DNA of 7,606 nucleotides from CAILHX01 sp036561085 (lineage in GTDB: Bacteria > Pseudomonadota > Gammaproteobacteria > Burkholderiales > Methylophilaceae). Where the stretch lies: positions 1-7,606 of the forward strand of contig DATBPY010000029.1 in the NCBI GenBank assembly GCA_036561085.1, given 5' to 3'. The position numbers and the translations under genes were made by a program. The stretch's first letter is position 1. Each line of letters starts with the position of its first letter. Below are positions 1 through 7,000 of the stretch, piece after piece. The notes below the pieces were generated by a model. That model made no database searches. It was not told the DNA's origin and worked only from the letters and a program-made list of their open reading frames with translations.

Positions 1-1880
1 CGGCACAAGTCGAAGGTGAGATCATCCATGCTGAGACTCAGTATAGACCGCGCAAGGCGCTGATCTGCCAGTTGCAGGATCAAACCGATGTGCTGTACCT
101 GCGCTTTCTCAACTTTTATCCCAGTCAGGTCGCACAGATGAAAGTGGGCACTCGCTTACGCGTATTCGGCGAACCGCGGCAGGGATTCTTCGGCATGGAA
201 ATGGTGCATCCGCAATGTAAAAAAGTCACCGAAGATGCGCCGCTAAAACAGGCGCTCACGCCGGTCTATCCTACTACTGCCAGTTTGTCGCAAGCCACTT
301 TGCGCGGTTTGGTGAATCAGATGCTGGCGCAAGATATATTGCAGGATACCTTGCCGCAATCGGTATTGCAGCGGCTCAAACTGCCGGATTTCGCCAGTAC
401 CATCCGCTTGCTGCACCAGCCTTCACCGGAAATCTCACTTATTACGCTGGATAACCGTGAGCATCCGGCGTGGCGGCGTCTGGCGTTCGATGAATTACTA
501 GCGCAGCAGCTTTCCATGCGTCGTCATTATGCGCGCCGCCGAGAACAGCAGGCTCCGGCATTGCCGGCAAAGTATCAACTTACCCAAAAATTCATTCAGA
601 CGCTACCTTTTGCGTTGACGTCTGCCCAACAAAAAGTAGTGGCTGAAATCAGCGCCGACTTGGCACGTCCGCACCCCATGCAAAGATTACTGCAAGGCGA
701 TGTCGGCAGCGGTAAAACCGTAGTGGCTGCACTGGCTGCGCTGCAGGCCATCGAAAATGGCGGGCAGGTGGCGCTGATGGCACCGACCGAGATTTTGGCG
801 GAGCAGCATTATCAGAAACTTGCAGGCTGGTTGATTCCGCTAGGCATACAGGTGATATGGCTCACCGGCAGCCAGAGCAAAAAACAACGCGAACCGGGCA
901 TCCAGGCATGCCTGGATGGCACGGCGCAATTAGCAATAGGCACGCATGCCTTGTTTCAGGACAACGTGGAGTTTGCGAATCTCGCCTTATCCATCGTGGA
1001 TGAGCAGCACCGTTTCGGGGTACACCAGCGCCTGGCGCTCAAACAAAAAGGCAAGGAAACACACCAGTTGATGATGAGCGCGACACCCATTCCGCGCACG
1101 CTTTCCATGAGCTATTACGCCGATCTGGATGTGTCTGTGATCGATGAGTTGCCGCCTGGAAGAACGCCCATTACCACCAAATTGCTGGCTGACAGCCGTC
1201 GCGAAGAAGTCATCGCAGGCGTGCGCGATGCCTGCCTGCAAGGGCAACAGATCTATTGGGTGTGTCCGTTGATCGAAGAATCGGAAGCTTTGGAAGATAT
1301 ACAAACAGCGCTGGATATTCACGCCACACTTTCCGCATTATTGCCGGAGCTGAAGGTGGGCCTTGTCCACGGAAGGCTGAAACCTGCTGAGAAGCAGGCA
1401 GTGATGCAACTGTTTGTAGAGGGCACGATTGATTTGCTGGTCGCTACTACTGTGATCGAAGTCGGCGTGGATGTGCCGAATGCCAGCCTGATGGTGATCG
1501 AGCACGCCGAGCGTTTCGGGCTTTCGCAGTTACATCAGTTGCGAGGTCGCGTGGGGCGCGGTGCGGCCAAGAGTGCCTGCATCCTGCTCTATCAAAAACC
1601 GTTATCAGAAACTGCCCGGGCTAGATTGAAAGTCATTTACGAGAATACCGACGGCTTCGAGATCGCACGTGCGGATCTGCATTTACGCGGTCCGGGAGAG
1701 TTTTTGGGTGTACGGCAAAGTGGCGCACCGATGTTGAAGATCGCAGACCTGGAACGGGATGCCGATTTGCTGGAAGAGGCTAGAGAATTTGCCGATAGCT
1801 TATTAAAAGAGCAGCCGCAGACGGCAGAGTACCATTTGAATAGATGGCTGGGGCAGGCCGAGGAATATGTGAAAGTTTAA
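1..1880 (+). CDS. recG: ATP-dependent DNA helicase RecG (5' end outside the window)
   Basis: RecG is a cytoplasmic superfamily 2 helicase that remodels stalled replication forks and branch-migrates Holliday junctions. The frame is open to the first base, so about 625 residues are visible, against roughly 690 in E. coli RecG; about 60-70 N-terminal residues are missing. Numbering visible residues from the codon at position 3: residues 1-60 are the OB-fold wedge region (FFGMEMVHPQ). GDVGSGKT (Walker A, nt 696-719) is residues 232-239, followed by motif Ia MAPTEILAEQH. The DEQH box (nt 999-1010) is residues 333-336 and SAT (nt 1077-1085) is 359-361. VHGRLKP is motif IV, ATTVIEVGVDVPNA motif V, and QLRGRVGRG motif VI at 512-520. 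RGPGEFLGVRQSG at 562-574 is the TRG translocation motif diagnostic of RecG. All helicase motifs look intact and the C terminus is of normal length. The TTG at 72 is an internal codon, not the start. A small secreted-protein gene follows 24 nt after the stop. Identification is near certain. Confidence 0.97.
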   Translation, partial: AQVEGEIIHAETQYRPRKALICQLQDQTDVLYLRFLNFYPSQVAQMKVGTRLRVFGEPRQGFFGMEMVHPQCKKVTEDAPLKQALTPVYPTTASLSQATLRGLVNQMLAQDILQDTLPQSVLQRLKLPDFASTIRLLHQPSPEISLITLDNREHPAWRRLAFDELLAQQLSMRRHYARRREQQAPALPAKYQLTQKFIQTLPFALTSAQQKVVAEISADLARPHPMQRLLQGDVGSGKTVVAALAALQAIENGGQVALMAPTEILAEQHYQKLAGWLIPLGIQVIWLTGSQSKKQREPGIQACLDGTAQLAIGTHALFQDNVEFANLALSIVDEQHRFGVHQRLALKQKGKETHQLMMSATPIPRTLSMSYYADLDVSVIDELPPGRTPITTKLLADSRREEVIAGVRDACLQGQQIYWVCPLIEESEALEDIQTALDIHATLSALLPELKVGLVHGRLKPAEKQAVMQLFVEGTIDLLVATTVIEVGVDVPNASLMVIEHAERFGLSQLHQLRGRVGRGAAKSACILLYQKPLSETARARLKVIYENTDGFEIARADLHLRGPGEFLGVRQSGAPMLKIADLERDADLLEEAREFADSLLKEQPQTAEYHLNRWLGQAEEYVKV

Positions 1881-1890
1881 AGTTTTTTTG

Positions 1891-1896
1891 AAGGGA
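1891..1896 (+). promoter_or_regulatory. Ribosome binding site of the small secreted-protein gene
   Basis: AAGGGA lies eight bases before the ATG at 1905, close to the consensus AAGGAG at normal spacing. It decides the start codon and supports the reality of a short gene that could otherwise be doubted. Confidence 0.7.
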
Positions 1897-1904
1897 TACT
1901 CTCG

Positions 1905-2159
1905 ATGTTTAAATTTACGCTATTCGTTACCTGCGCGTTACTGACTGCAGCGAATGCATTTGCAGAGGATGCGATTGATACCGCGGCCAAAACACTGCAA
2001 ACCGATGTCGCTAAGATGCAGGCTGATGTTGCTGCTGAGGCAGATAAAGCGACTCTGCTTGCGGATAAACAAAAAATAAAATTGGATAAATCTGTTTTAA
2101 AAGCGGCCAGGCAAAGCGCAAAATCGGAAGTCCTCAAAGGCAATACCCCAAAGGATTGA
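1905..2159 (+). CDS. Small secreted Ala/Lys-rich helical protein, function unknown
   Basis: I do not recognise this 84-residue protein. Residues 1-20 look like a Sec signal peptide: a short Lys-bearing start (MFKF), a hydrophobic core (TLFVTCALLTAA) and a type I signal peptidase site after ANAFA, leaving a mature protein of about 64 residues starting ED. There is no lipobox cysteine at the cleavage point, so a soluble periplasmic or exported protein is likelier than a lipoprotein. The mature part is rich in Ala, Lys and Asp, has no Cys or aromatic residue, and looks almost entirely helical. Its charge is uneven: the first half is net acidic and the second half net basic. The ATG is supported by AAGGGA eight bases upstream and by the signal peptide. 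It lies 24 nt after recG on the same strand, so co-transcription is possible. It converges with the sensor gene 11 nt away. An antisense open frame of 88 codons covers it but lacks comparable support. Confidence 0.8.
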   Translation: MFKFTLFVTCALLTAANAFAEDAIDTAAKTLQTDVAKMQADVAAEADKATLLADKQKIKLDKSVLKAARQSAKSEVLKGNTPKD

Positions 2160-2170
2160 TTGAATCTCGG

Positions 2171-5100
2171 CTAAGCATCAAAACGCAGGTGAGCCTGGCT
2201 TTGAGACTCCTGATTTATTAACAACTCTTCAAATTGTTCTGCCGGTATCGGCTTGGAGAACAAATAGCCTTGCCCATAATCGCATCCGGCGGCGGTCAAT
2301 AAATCGCGCTGTTGTTCGGTTTCAATGCCTTCGGCGATGACTTGCATGCCCAGTTTGTGCGCCATCACGATGATAGCTTCACACAATGCCATATTACTGG
2401 AGCCGGATGCCAGATTACGAACGAACGACTGGTCTATCTTGAGGAAGTCGATGTCGAACTTGTTAAGATAAGACAGGGACGAATAACCCGTGCCGAAATC
2501 ATCCAGTGATATCTCTATGCCGCCGGCACGGAATTCCTGCAGACGGTCGATGACATGTGTGCCGGTATCCAGCAACAATCCTTCCGTAATCTCGACCACG
2601 ATGGACTGCCCAGGCAGGCCAAGACTATCCAGATGTATAGTCCATGAGGGATAGCTGCTGTCCTGATTATGGAACTGTACCGGTGATTTATTCACGCTGA
2701 TCTGGAATCCTGGATGGTGTGATTTACGCCAGCTTTTAACTTGGTTGGCTGCCTGATGGAACACCCATGCCCCTATATCCACGATCAATCCGGTCTCTTC
2801 CGCGATTGAGATGAATTCTACAGGGCCGACCAAGCCGCGTTTGGGATGCTCCCAACGTATCAGTGCTTCTGCCTTGTTGATATCACCTGTTTGCAAATCA
2901 ACGATAGGCTGATAATAAACACGGAATTGCTGCGCCGCCAAGGCTTTGCGCAGATCGTTCGCAATGCGCATGCGCGACTGCGCAGTCTTCTGCATGGATG
3001 GCGTAAAGTAATGATAGCGGTTGCGTCCCTGGTTCTTTGCGGCATACATCGCCTGGTCGGCATTTTTCAGTAATGCATCAGCAGTGGAGGCATCTTCCGG
3101 ATAGAGCGTGATACCGATGCTGGCTGAAACATAGGCCATATCGTTACCCAATTGAAATGGCGAAGAAAGCTTACGCAGAATATCCTCAGTGACACGCTCA
3201 ACGTTACGAGAGTCATCCAGTTCACCCAGAATGATGGTGAATTCGTCTCCGCCTAGTCGCGCCACCGTGTCGGTCTCACGCACGCAACTGGTAAGTCGTT
3301 TAGCAGTTTCTATCAGCAGAATATCGCCCATGTCATGCCCCAGGGTGTCGTTGATCTCCTTGAAGCGATCCAGGTCAAGGAACAACAATGCCAACGGTAA
3401 GCTGGCGCGGTGCGATTTCTTGATCTCCTGATCCATACGATCATGGAACATCTGCCGGTTGGGCAAGCCGGTCAGGCGATCGTAGTTTGCCTGTTGCCAG
3501 ATGGTTTGTTCGGCCTGTTTACGTTCAGTGATATCGGTGAATAGTGCGACATAGTGTTGAGCCGAACCTCTTTCATTGAAGATCGTATTGATGGTGAGCC
3601 ATTTGGGATAAATATCGCCATTCTTGCGCTTATCCCATATCTCGCCTTGCCATTTGCCGGCGGTATCGGCCTGATCCCACATTTCATCGTAAAGTGCCTG
3701 GTCATGCTCTTCGGATTTAAGGATGCTGGAGTCTTTGCCTAGCACTTCTGTTTCAAGATACCCCGTGATTTCAGTGAATGCGGGATTGATGGCGATGATC
3801 TTTCTGTCGGCATTCATGACCATCATAGCTTCACTGCTGGTTTCATAGACTGACGCAGCTAAACGCTGGGAATCTTCGCCCGCTTTGCGTGCGGTTTCCC
3901 GATCGAAGTTGTCCAGTGCGAAAGAGATGTCTTTCGACATTTCTACCAGTAACGCGATGACCTCGGCGTCGAAGGCATTGAGCTGCTCATGGAATACATT
4001 CAGCACTGCATAAGGCTTACCGCCGCGTTGGATAGGGAAAGCGCCGACGGCGCTCCAACCGCAATCCATACCGCGTTTCCTCCATGGCAAAGTCATGGGG
4101 TCTGAGAAGTAATCGTTGATAATGACAGGCCTGCCCTCGCGGAAAGCGGTGCCGCAAGAGCCGCGCCCTTCGACTACATCTGCCCGCGAAGAAATGACGA
4201 CTCCATCCAGATATTCCAGATTGCTGCCGTATCTGGCATCGGCTACCATCAATCCGCTGGCTTCATCCGATAATAAGGCAATAAAGGCCATTCTAAGGCC
4301 GCCGAATTCTACTGCGCATCGACATACCAGCGGGAATAACTCGGACTGCTGTTCCATGCGTACGATGGCCTGATTGACTTCACTTAGCGCTTTATACAGC
4401 TGGGTCAACCTATGTTCTCGCGCTTCGGCCTGCTTGCGTTCGGTGATGTCTTGCACGGAACAAAAGTTATATTCTTCATTCAGGTAGTTGGCGCTGACCT
4501 CCACCGGGAATATCGTCCCGTCTTTGCGCTTGTGGCGCGTTTCGATGAGACGCATTCCGTGTTGCTTGACGTCGGCCCAGGTCGGACCTACTGCCTCGGG
4601 AGGAAAATCCGGGTCGAAGTCCCAGATATATAAGCGGACTAGTTCTTCGAGACTGTAACCCAGGCTTTGGCAGGCATACTCGTTGGCATGGGATACTTTT
4701 CCTTGCGGAGTTACCCAGAAGAAAGCAGTCTTGCTCTTATCGATAGCGGTAAATGCTAGTTCCAACTGCTGCTGGGTGTGCGCATGCGCCCAATTGTCCC
4801 AGTTGGTGCCAATAAAACGTATCGGCTTACCTGCTTCATCCCTGAGGATCTGAGCATGTCCCTTGATATAGTGCACTTCTCCATCAGGCCAAATGATACG
4901 GAACTCGGGGCTGTATGTTCCGATGCCTTCGATCGCATTATGGAATGCAGTCTCATTTTTCGCTCTGTCTTCAGGATGCAGTCGCGCCAACCATCCGTCG
5001 CAAGTCACCTTAAAGCTCTCGGAGTTTTCCCCATAGAGCGCATACATAATATCGTCCCAAAACAATTCTTCGGTTTGGGGGTTGTATTCCCAAATACCCA

Positions 5101-6724
5101 CCTTGCCTGAAGCAATAGCAAGCTTCAAACGTTCCTCGCTGGATTTAAGAGCATCCTCGGTGTGTTTGCTGTGGGTAATGTCAGAATGCGTTCCTATCAT
5201 CCGGAGGGGTTTCCCCTCCTCGTCGCGGGCAACCAGCTTGCCTCGCGCCAATATCCATTTCCACGAACCGTCTTTGCATCGCATGCGGAATTCGGCGATA
5301 TAAGGCACTGATTCATTTGAAAAATAGTCCTGAACTAAATTCAGTACGCGATCTTTGTCGCCAGGATGCAGGAGCTCAAGCCAGGCCGCCCCGGTATTTG
5401 AAAGTTCATGCTCCGCATACCCAAGCATTTCTTTCCAGATTCGGGAATAATTAGCTTCGTCTGTTTGCGGATTCCAATCCCATACACCTTCGCCAGCCCC
5501 TTCTAGTGCGAATTGCCAGCGTTCTTCACTTACGCGTAACGAAACTTCTGTTTTCAGCAAATCGTAAGTCATTTGGCGGAAGCGGTTTTCGCTTTCCCGC
5601 AATTCCTGCGTCATGATGTTAGCTATGGCAAGTGCGCGTTCACGACCGGTGGCCAGTAGCCATGTCAACAAAGCCAGTAATAGACTTACTGCCACTCCGA
5701 AAACAGCGATCAGGCGAGATTTTGCCCTATCCAGATGTGCTTCAAGGGCAGGTAAAGAACGGATCGCTATCGTCCATGTGGCGTTGGATATATCGCGCTT
5801 CGATATGTTCTGGAAGCGCGATGTCGTTGTTTGAGAAGTATTTTGGGAAAAATGATGCAAGGAATTGGAGTCGAATATTCGGTTACTACTAGCCATTTCC
5901 TCGCCATCGTAAATCTCAATGCTGAGGTCATCTGCTGAATTGCCGAGAATGCCTCGCATTAGATCGTCTGCACGGAATAATGCATAAACCCAGCCCGTGA
6001 GATTGGCACGGCGTTCAGCTAGTGTGTCGTGCGGTCCGCCTATTTTATAAACAGGTAGGAACAACTTGAAGCCGGTACGCGCACTCTCGCCGGCTTTGCC
6101 GGTCTTGCTGATATCTGCCACCAGCTTTAAACGGCTGGAAAGAGCCGCGTCGTCGTTATCACGTGCCTGTTCCATGGCGGTGCGACGTGCCGGCTCGGTA
6201 TGCATATCGTAGCCAAAGGGACGCAGATTGTCGCCGATAAAAGGCTCTATATAGATAATGGGAGTATAAAGATCGCGCTGGCCCTTGGGCCAGATATTAA
6301 ATTCTGGGAAACCTTGTTTGCGTATACGGGAGACGAGTCGATCTTTCTCCGAAGATGGGACTACCTGTGCAAAACCTACACCCTGGATACCTGGATAGTC
6401 CTGATCGAGATGAAGTGCATTGTCATAGGTGTGAAATGCATCACGCGTCACGTCCGTAGTGTTGGCGTATAAGCCCTGGAATCCGCGCAGCACTTGTGTA
6501 TAGGCCCGCATACGCTGCTCGATACGGTTATCGACATCCAGTACACGCGATTCAAAATCTTTGCGCAGATCTTGCTCAGCACTTTCCTCCGCTGCCAGCC
6601 ATAACCTGTAGGTGATTGCCAGTAGGACGATCAATACCAATGCTGACAGCAAAAGAGAACCAGACCAATTGCGCGTGCTCGTGGCGGGCGACGAATTCGA
6701 GGATATAGGGGCAGGGCTAGGCAT
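2171..6724 (-). CDS. Membrane-bound CHASE-PAS3-GAF-PAS-GGDEF-EAL c-di-GMP sensor enzyme
   Basis: This 1517-residue protein is predicted to make and/or degrade cyclic di-GMP at the inner membrane. Domains: membrane segment ~22-43; periplasmic CHASE sensor ~60-330 (PGIQGVGFAQVV, GYDMHTEPARR, GFKLFLPVYK); membrane segment ~337-359; PAS ~402-515, ~530-645 and ~655-765 (the third ends QDITERKQAEA); GAF ~785-940 (GSCGTAFREGRPVIIND); PAS ~950-1068 (LFTDITERKQAE); GGDEF ~1076-1240; EAL ~1250-1500. The cyclase domain has DLDRFKEIND at 1117-1126, the inhibitory I-site RETD at 1149-1152 and GGDEF at 1158-1162 (nt 3239-3253). The phosphodiesterase domain has EALIRW from E1286 (nt 2861-2869 encode EAL), N1345, EITEG with E1378, DDFGTG with D1408-D1409, K1429, E1465 and Q1485, so its metal and catalytic set looks complete. 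One oddity is VNKSPVQF at 1344-1351 where VNLSxxQF is common; the metal-binding Asn is kept. ATG at 6724 follows an in-frame TAA 15 nt upstream, lacks a clear Shine-Dalgarno and sits in a hairpin. Bifunctionality is inferred from motifs; one activity may dominate. Confidence 0.95.
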   Translation of the reverse strand: MPSPAPISSNSSPATSTRNWSGSLLLSALVLIVLLAITYRLWLAAEESAEQDLRKDFESRVLDVDNRIEQRMRAYTQVLRGFQGLYANTTDVTRDAFHTYDNALHLDQDYPGIQGVGFAQVVPSSEKDRLVSRIRKQGFPEFNIWPKGQRDLYTPIIYIEPFIGDNLRPFGYDMHTEPARRTAMEQARDNDDAALSSRLKLVADISKTGKAGESARTGFKLFLPVYKIGGPHDTLAERRANLTGWVYALFRADDLMRGILGNSADDLSIEIYDGEEMASSNRIFDSNSLHHFSQNTSQTTTSRFQNISKRDISNATWTIAIRSLPALEAHLDRAKSRLIAVFGVAVSLLLALLTWLLATGRERALAIANIMTQELRESENRFRQMTYDLLKTEVSLRVSEERWQFALEGAGEGVWDWNPQTDEANYSRIWKEMLGYAEHELSNTGAAWLELLHPGDKDRVLNLVQDYFSNESVPYIAEFRMRCKDGSWKWILARGKLVARDEEGKPLRMIGTHSDITHSKHTEDALKSSEERLKLAIASGKVGIWEYNPQTEELFWDDIMYALYGENSESFKVTCDGWLARLHPEDRAKNETAFHNAIEGIGTYSPEFRIIWPDGEVHYIKGHAQILRDEAGKPIRFIGTNWDNWAHAHTQQQLELAFTAIDKSKTAFFWVTPQGKVSHANEYACQSLGYSLEELVRLYIWDFDPDFPPEAVGPTWADVKQHGMRLIETRHKRKDGTIFPVEVSANYLNEEYNFCSVQDITERKQAEAREHRLTQLYKALSEVNQAIVRMEQQSELFPLVCRCAVEFGGLRMAFIALLSDEASGLMVADARYGSNLEYLDGVVISSRADVVEGRGSCGTAFREGRPVIINDYFSDPMTLPWRKRGMDCGWSAVGAFPIQRGGKPYAVLNVFHEQLNAFDAEVIALLVEMSKDISFALDNFDRETARKAGEDSQRLAASVYETSSEAMMVMNADRKIIAINPAFTEITGYLETEVLGKDSSILKSEEHDQALYDEMWDQADTAGKWQGEIWDKRKNGDIYPKWLTINTIFNERGSAQHYVALFTDITERKQAEQTIWQQANYDRLTGLPNRQMFHDRMDQEIKKSHRASLPLALLFLDLDRFKEINDTLGHDMGDILLIETAKRLTSCVRETDTVARLGGDEFTIILGELDDSRNVERVTEDILRKLSSPFQLGNDMAYVSASIGITLYPEDASTADALLKNADQAMYAAKNQGRNRYHYFTPSMQKTAQSRMRIANDLRKALAAQQFRVYYQPIVDLQTGDINKAEALIRWEHPKRGLVGPVEFISIAEETGLIVDIGAWVFHQAANQVKSWRKSHHPGFQISVNKSPVQFHNQDSSYPSWTIHLDSLGLPGQSIVVEITEGLLLDTGTHVIDRLQEFRAGGIEISLDDFGTGYSSLSYLNKFDIDFLKIDQSFVRNLASGSSNMALCEAIIVMAHKLGMQVIAEGIETEQQRDLLTAAGCDYGQGYLFSKPIPAEQFEELLINQESQSQAHLRFDA

Positions 6725-6738
6725 ATTGAAATGCCAGC
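6716..6738 (-). promoter_or_regulatory. Hairpin enclosing the start codon of the GGDEF/EAL gene
   Basis: Read on the minus strand, GCTGGCAT pairs with ATGCC-T-AGC across the six-base loop TTCAAT. This gives an eight-pair stem with one bulged T, and the ATG start is in the 3' arm. No purine-rich Shine-Dalgarno stretch lies in the 15 bases upstream. The pairing is visible in the sequence; a role in limiting translation is inference, and short inverted repeats also arise by chance. Confidence 0.35.
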
Positions 6739-6799
6739 ATTAGACCCGTCAGCCTGGGTATATCAGGCCATCCATAAGTCAGTAGACATCTCCCCATTC

Positions 6800-6827
6800 T
6801 CTGTACCCCACAAGTACGAGCAGTCAA
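6800..6827 (-). promoter_or_regulatory. Possible sigma-70 promoter for the GGDEF/EAL gene
   Basis: On the minus strand TTGACT (6822-6827) is followed after 16 bases by TACAGA (6800-6805). The -35 box matches TTGACA at five of six positions, but the -10 box is poor (three of six). It would give a leader of roughly 65-70 nt before the ATG at 6724. It lies between the terminator of the upstream gene and the start codon, which is where a promoter is expected. A second TTGAC box at 6866-6870 has no acceptable -10 partner at normal spacing. Confidence 0.3.
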
Positions 6828-6931
6828 ACAGCGTATGTCTGACTTTGATACAATTAACACAGCCCGTCAAGGAGACGATAAGGTCTAATCGCAGAAGAAT
6901 TGCAGGTATGCATTACGACATAACTCGGGGC

Positions 6932-6968
6932 AAAATAAAAGCGGGTCACCTGAAACAAGTGCCCGCTT
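6932..6968 (-). terminator. Rho-independent terminator downstream of the glycosyltransferase gene
   Basis: On the minus strand AAGCGGGCAC (6959-6968) pairs with GTG-A-CCCGCTT (6939-6949). The ten pairs have a single bulged A, close on a nine-base loop (TTGTTTCAG) and run directly into TTTTATTTT (6932-6940). It begins about 32 bases after the glycosyltransferase stop codon and points the same way. There is no T-run on the other side, so it should act only on minus-strand transcripts. It implies that the sensor gene downstream has its own promoter. Confidence 0.85.
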
Positions 6969-7000
6969 GCATGTTTGGAAGCGTGAGGTGCTGTTCTATA

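Noticed and set aside
72..74. TTG as the start of recG
   Set aside because: The frame stays open to the window edge, and the 23 codons before it (AQVEGEIIHAE onward) match the RecG wedge domain.
1881..1889. T-run after the recG stop as a terminator
   Set aside because: No stable stem directly precedes it; the nearest GC-rich stretch gives only a three-pair stem well upstream.
1877..2143. Minus-strand open frame of 88 codons opposite the small secreted-protein gene
   Set aside because: The plus-strand gene has a ribosome binding site and a convincing signal peptide; the antisense frame is explained by its alanine-rich codons.
2187..2198. CAGG-TGAG-CCTG mini-hairpin just inside the sensor's 3' end as a terminator
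   Set aside because: It is only four pairs, has no T-run on either strand and lies inside coding sequence.
6745..6869. Repeated heptamer CCCGTCA at 6745-6751 and 6863-6869 as an operator pair
   Set aside because: A seven-base repeat in about 200 bases is expected by chance, and there is no symmetry or further matching around it.
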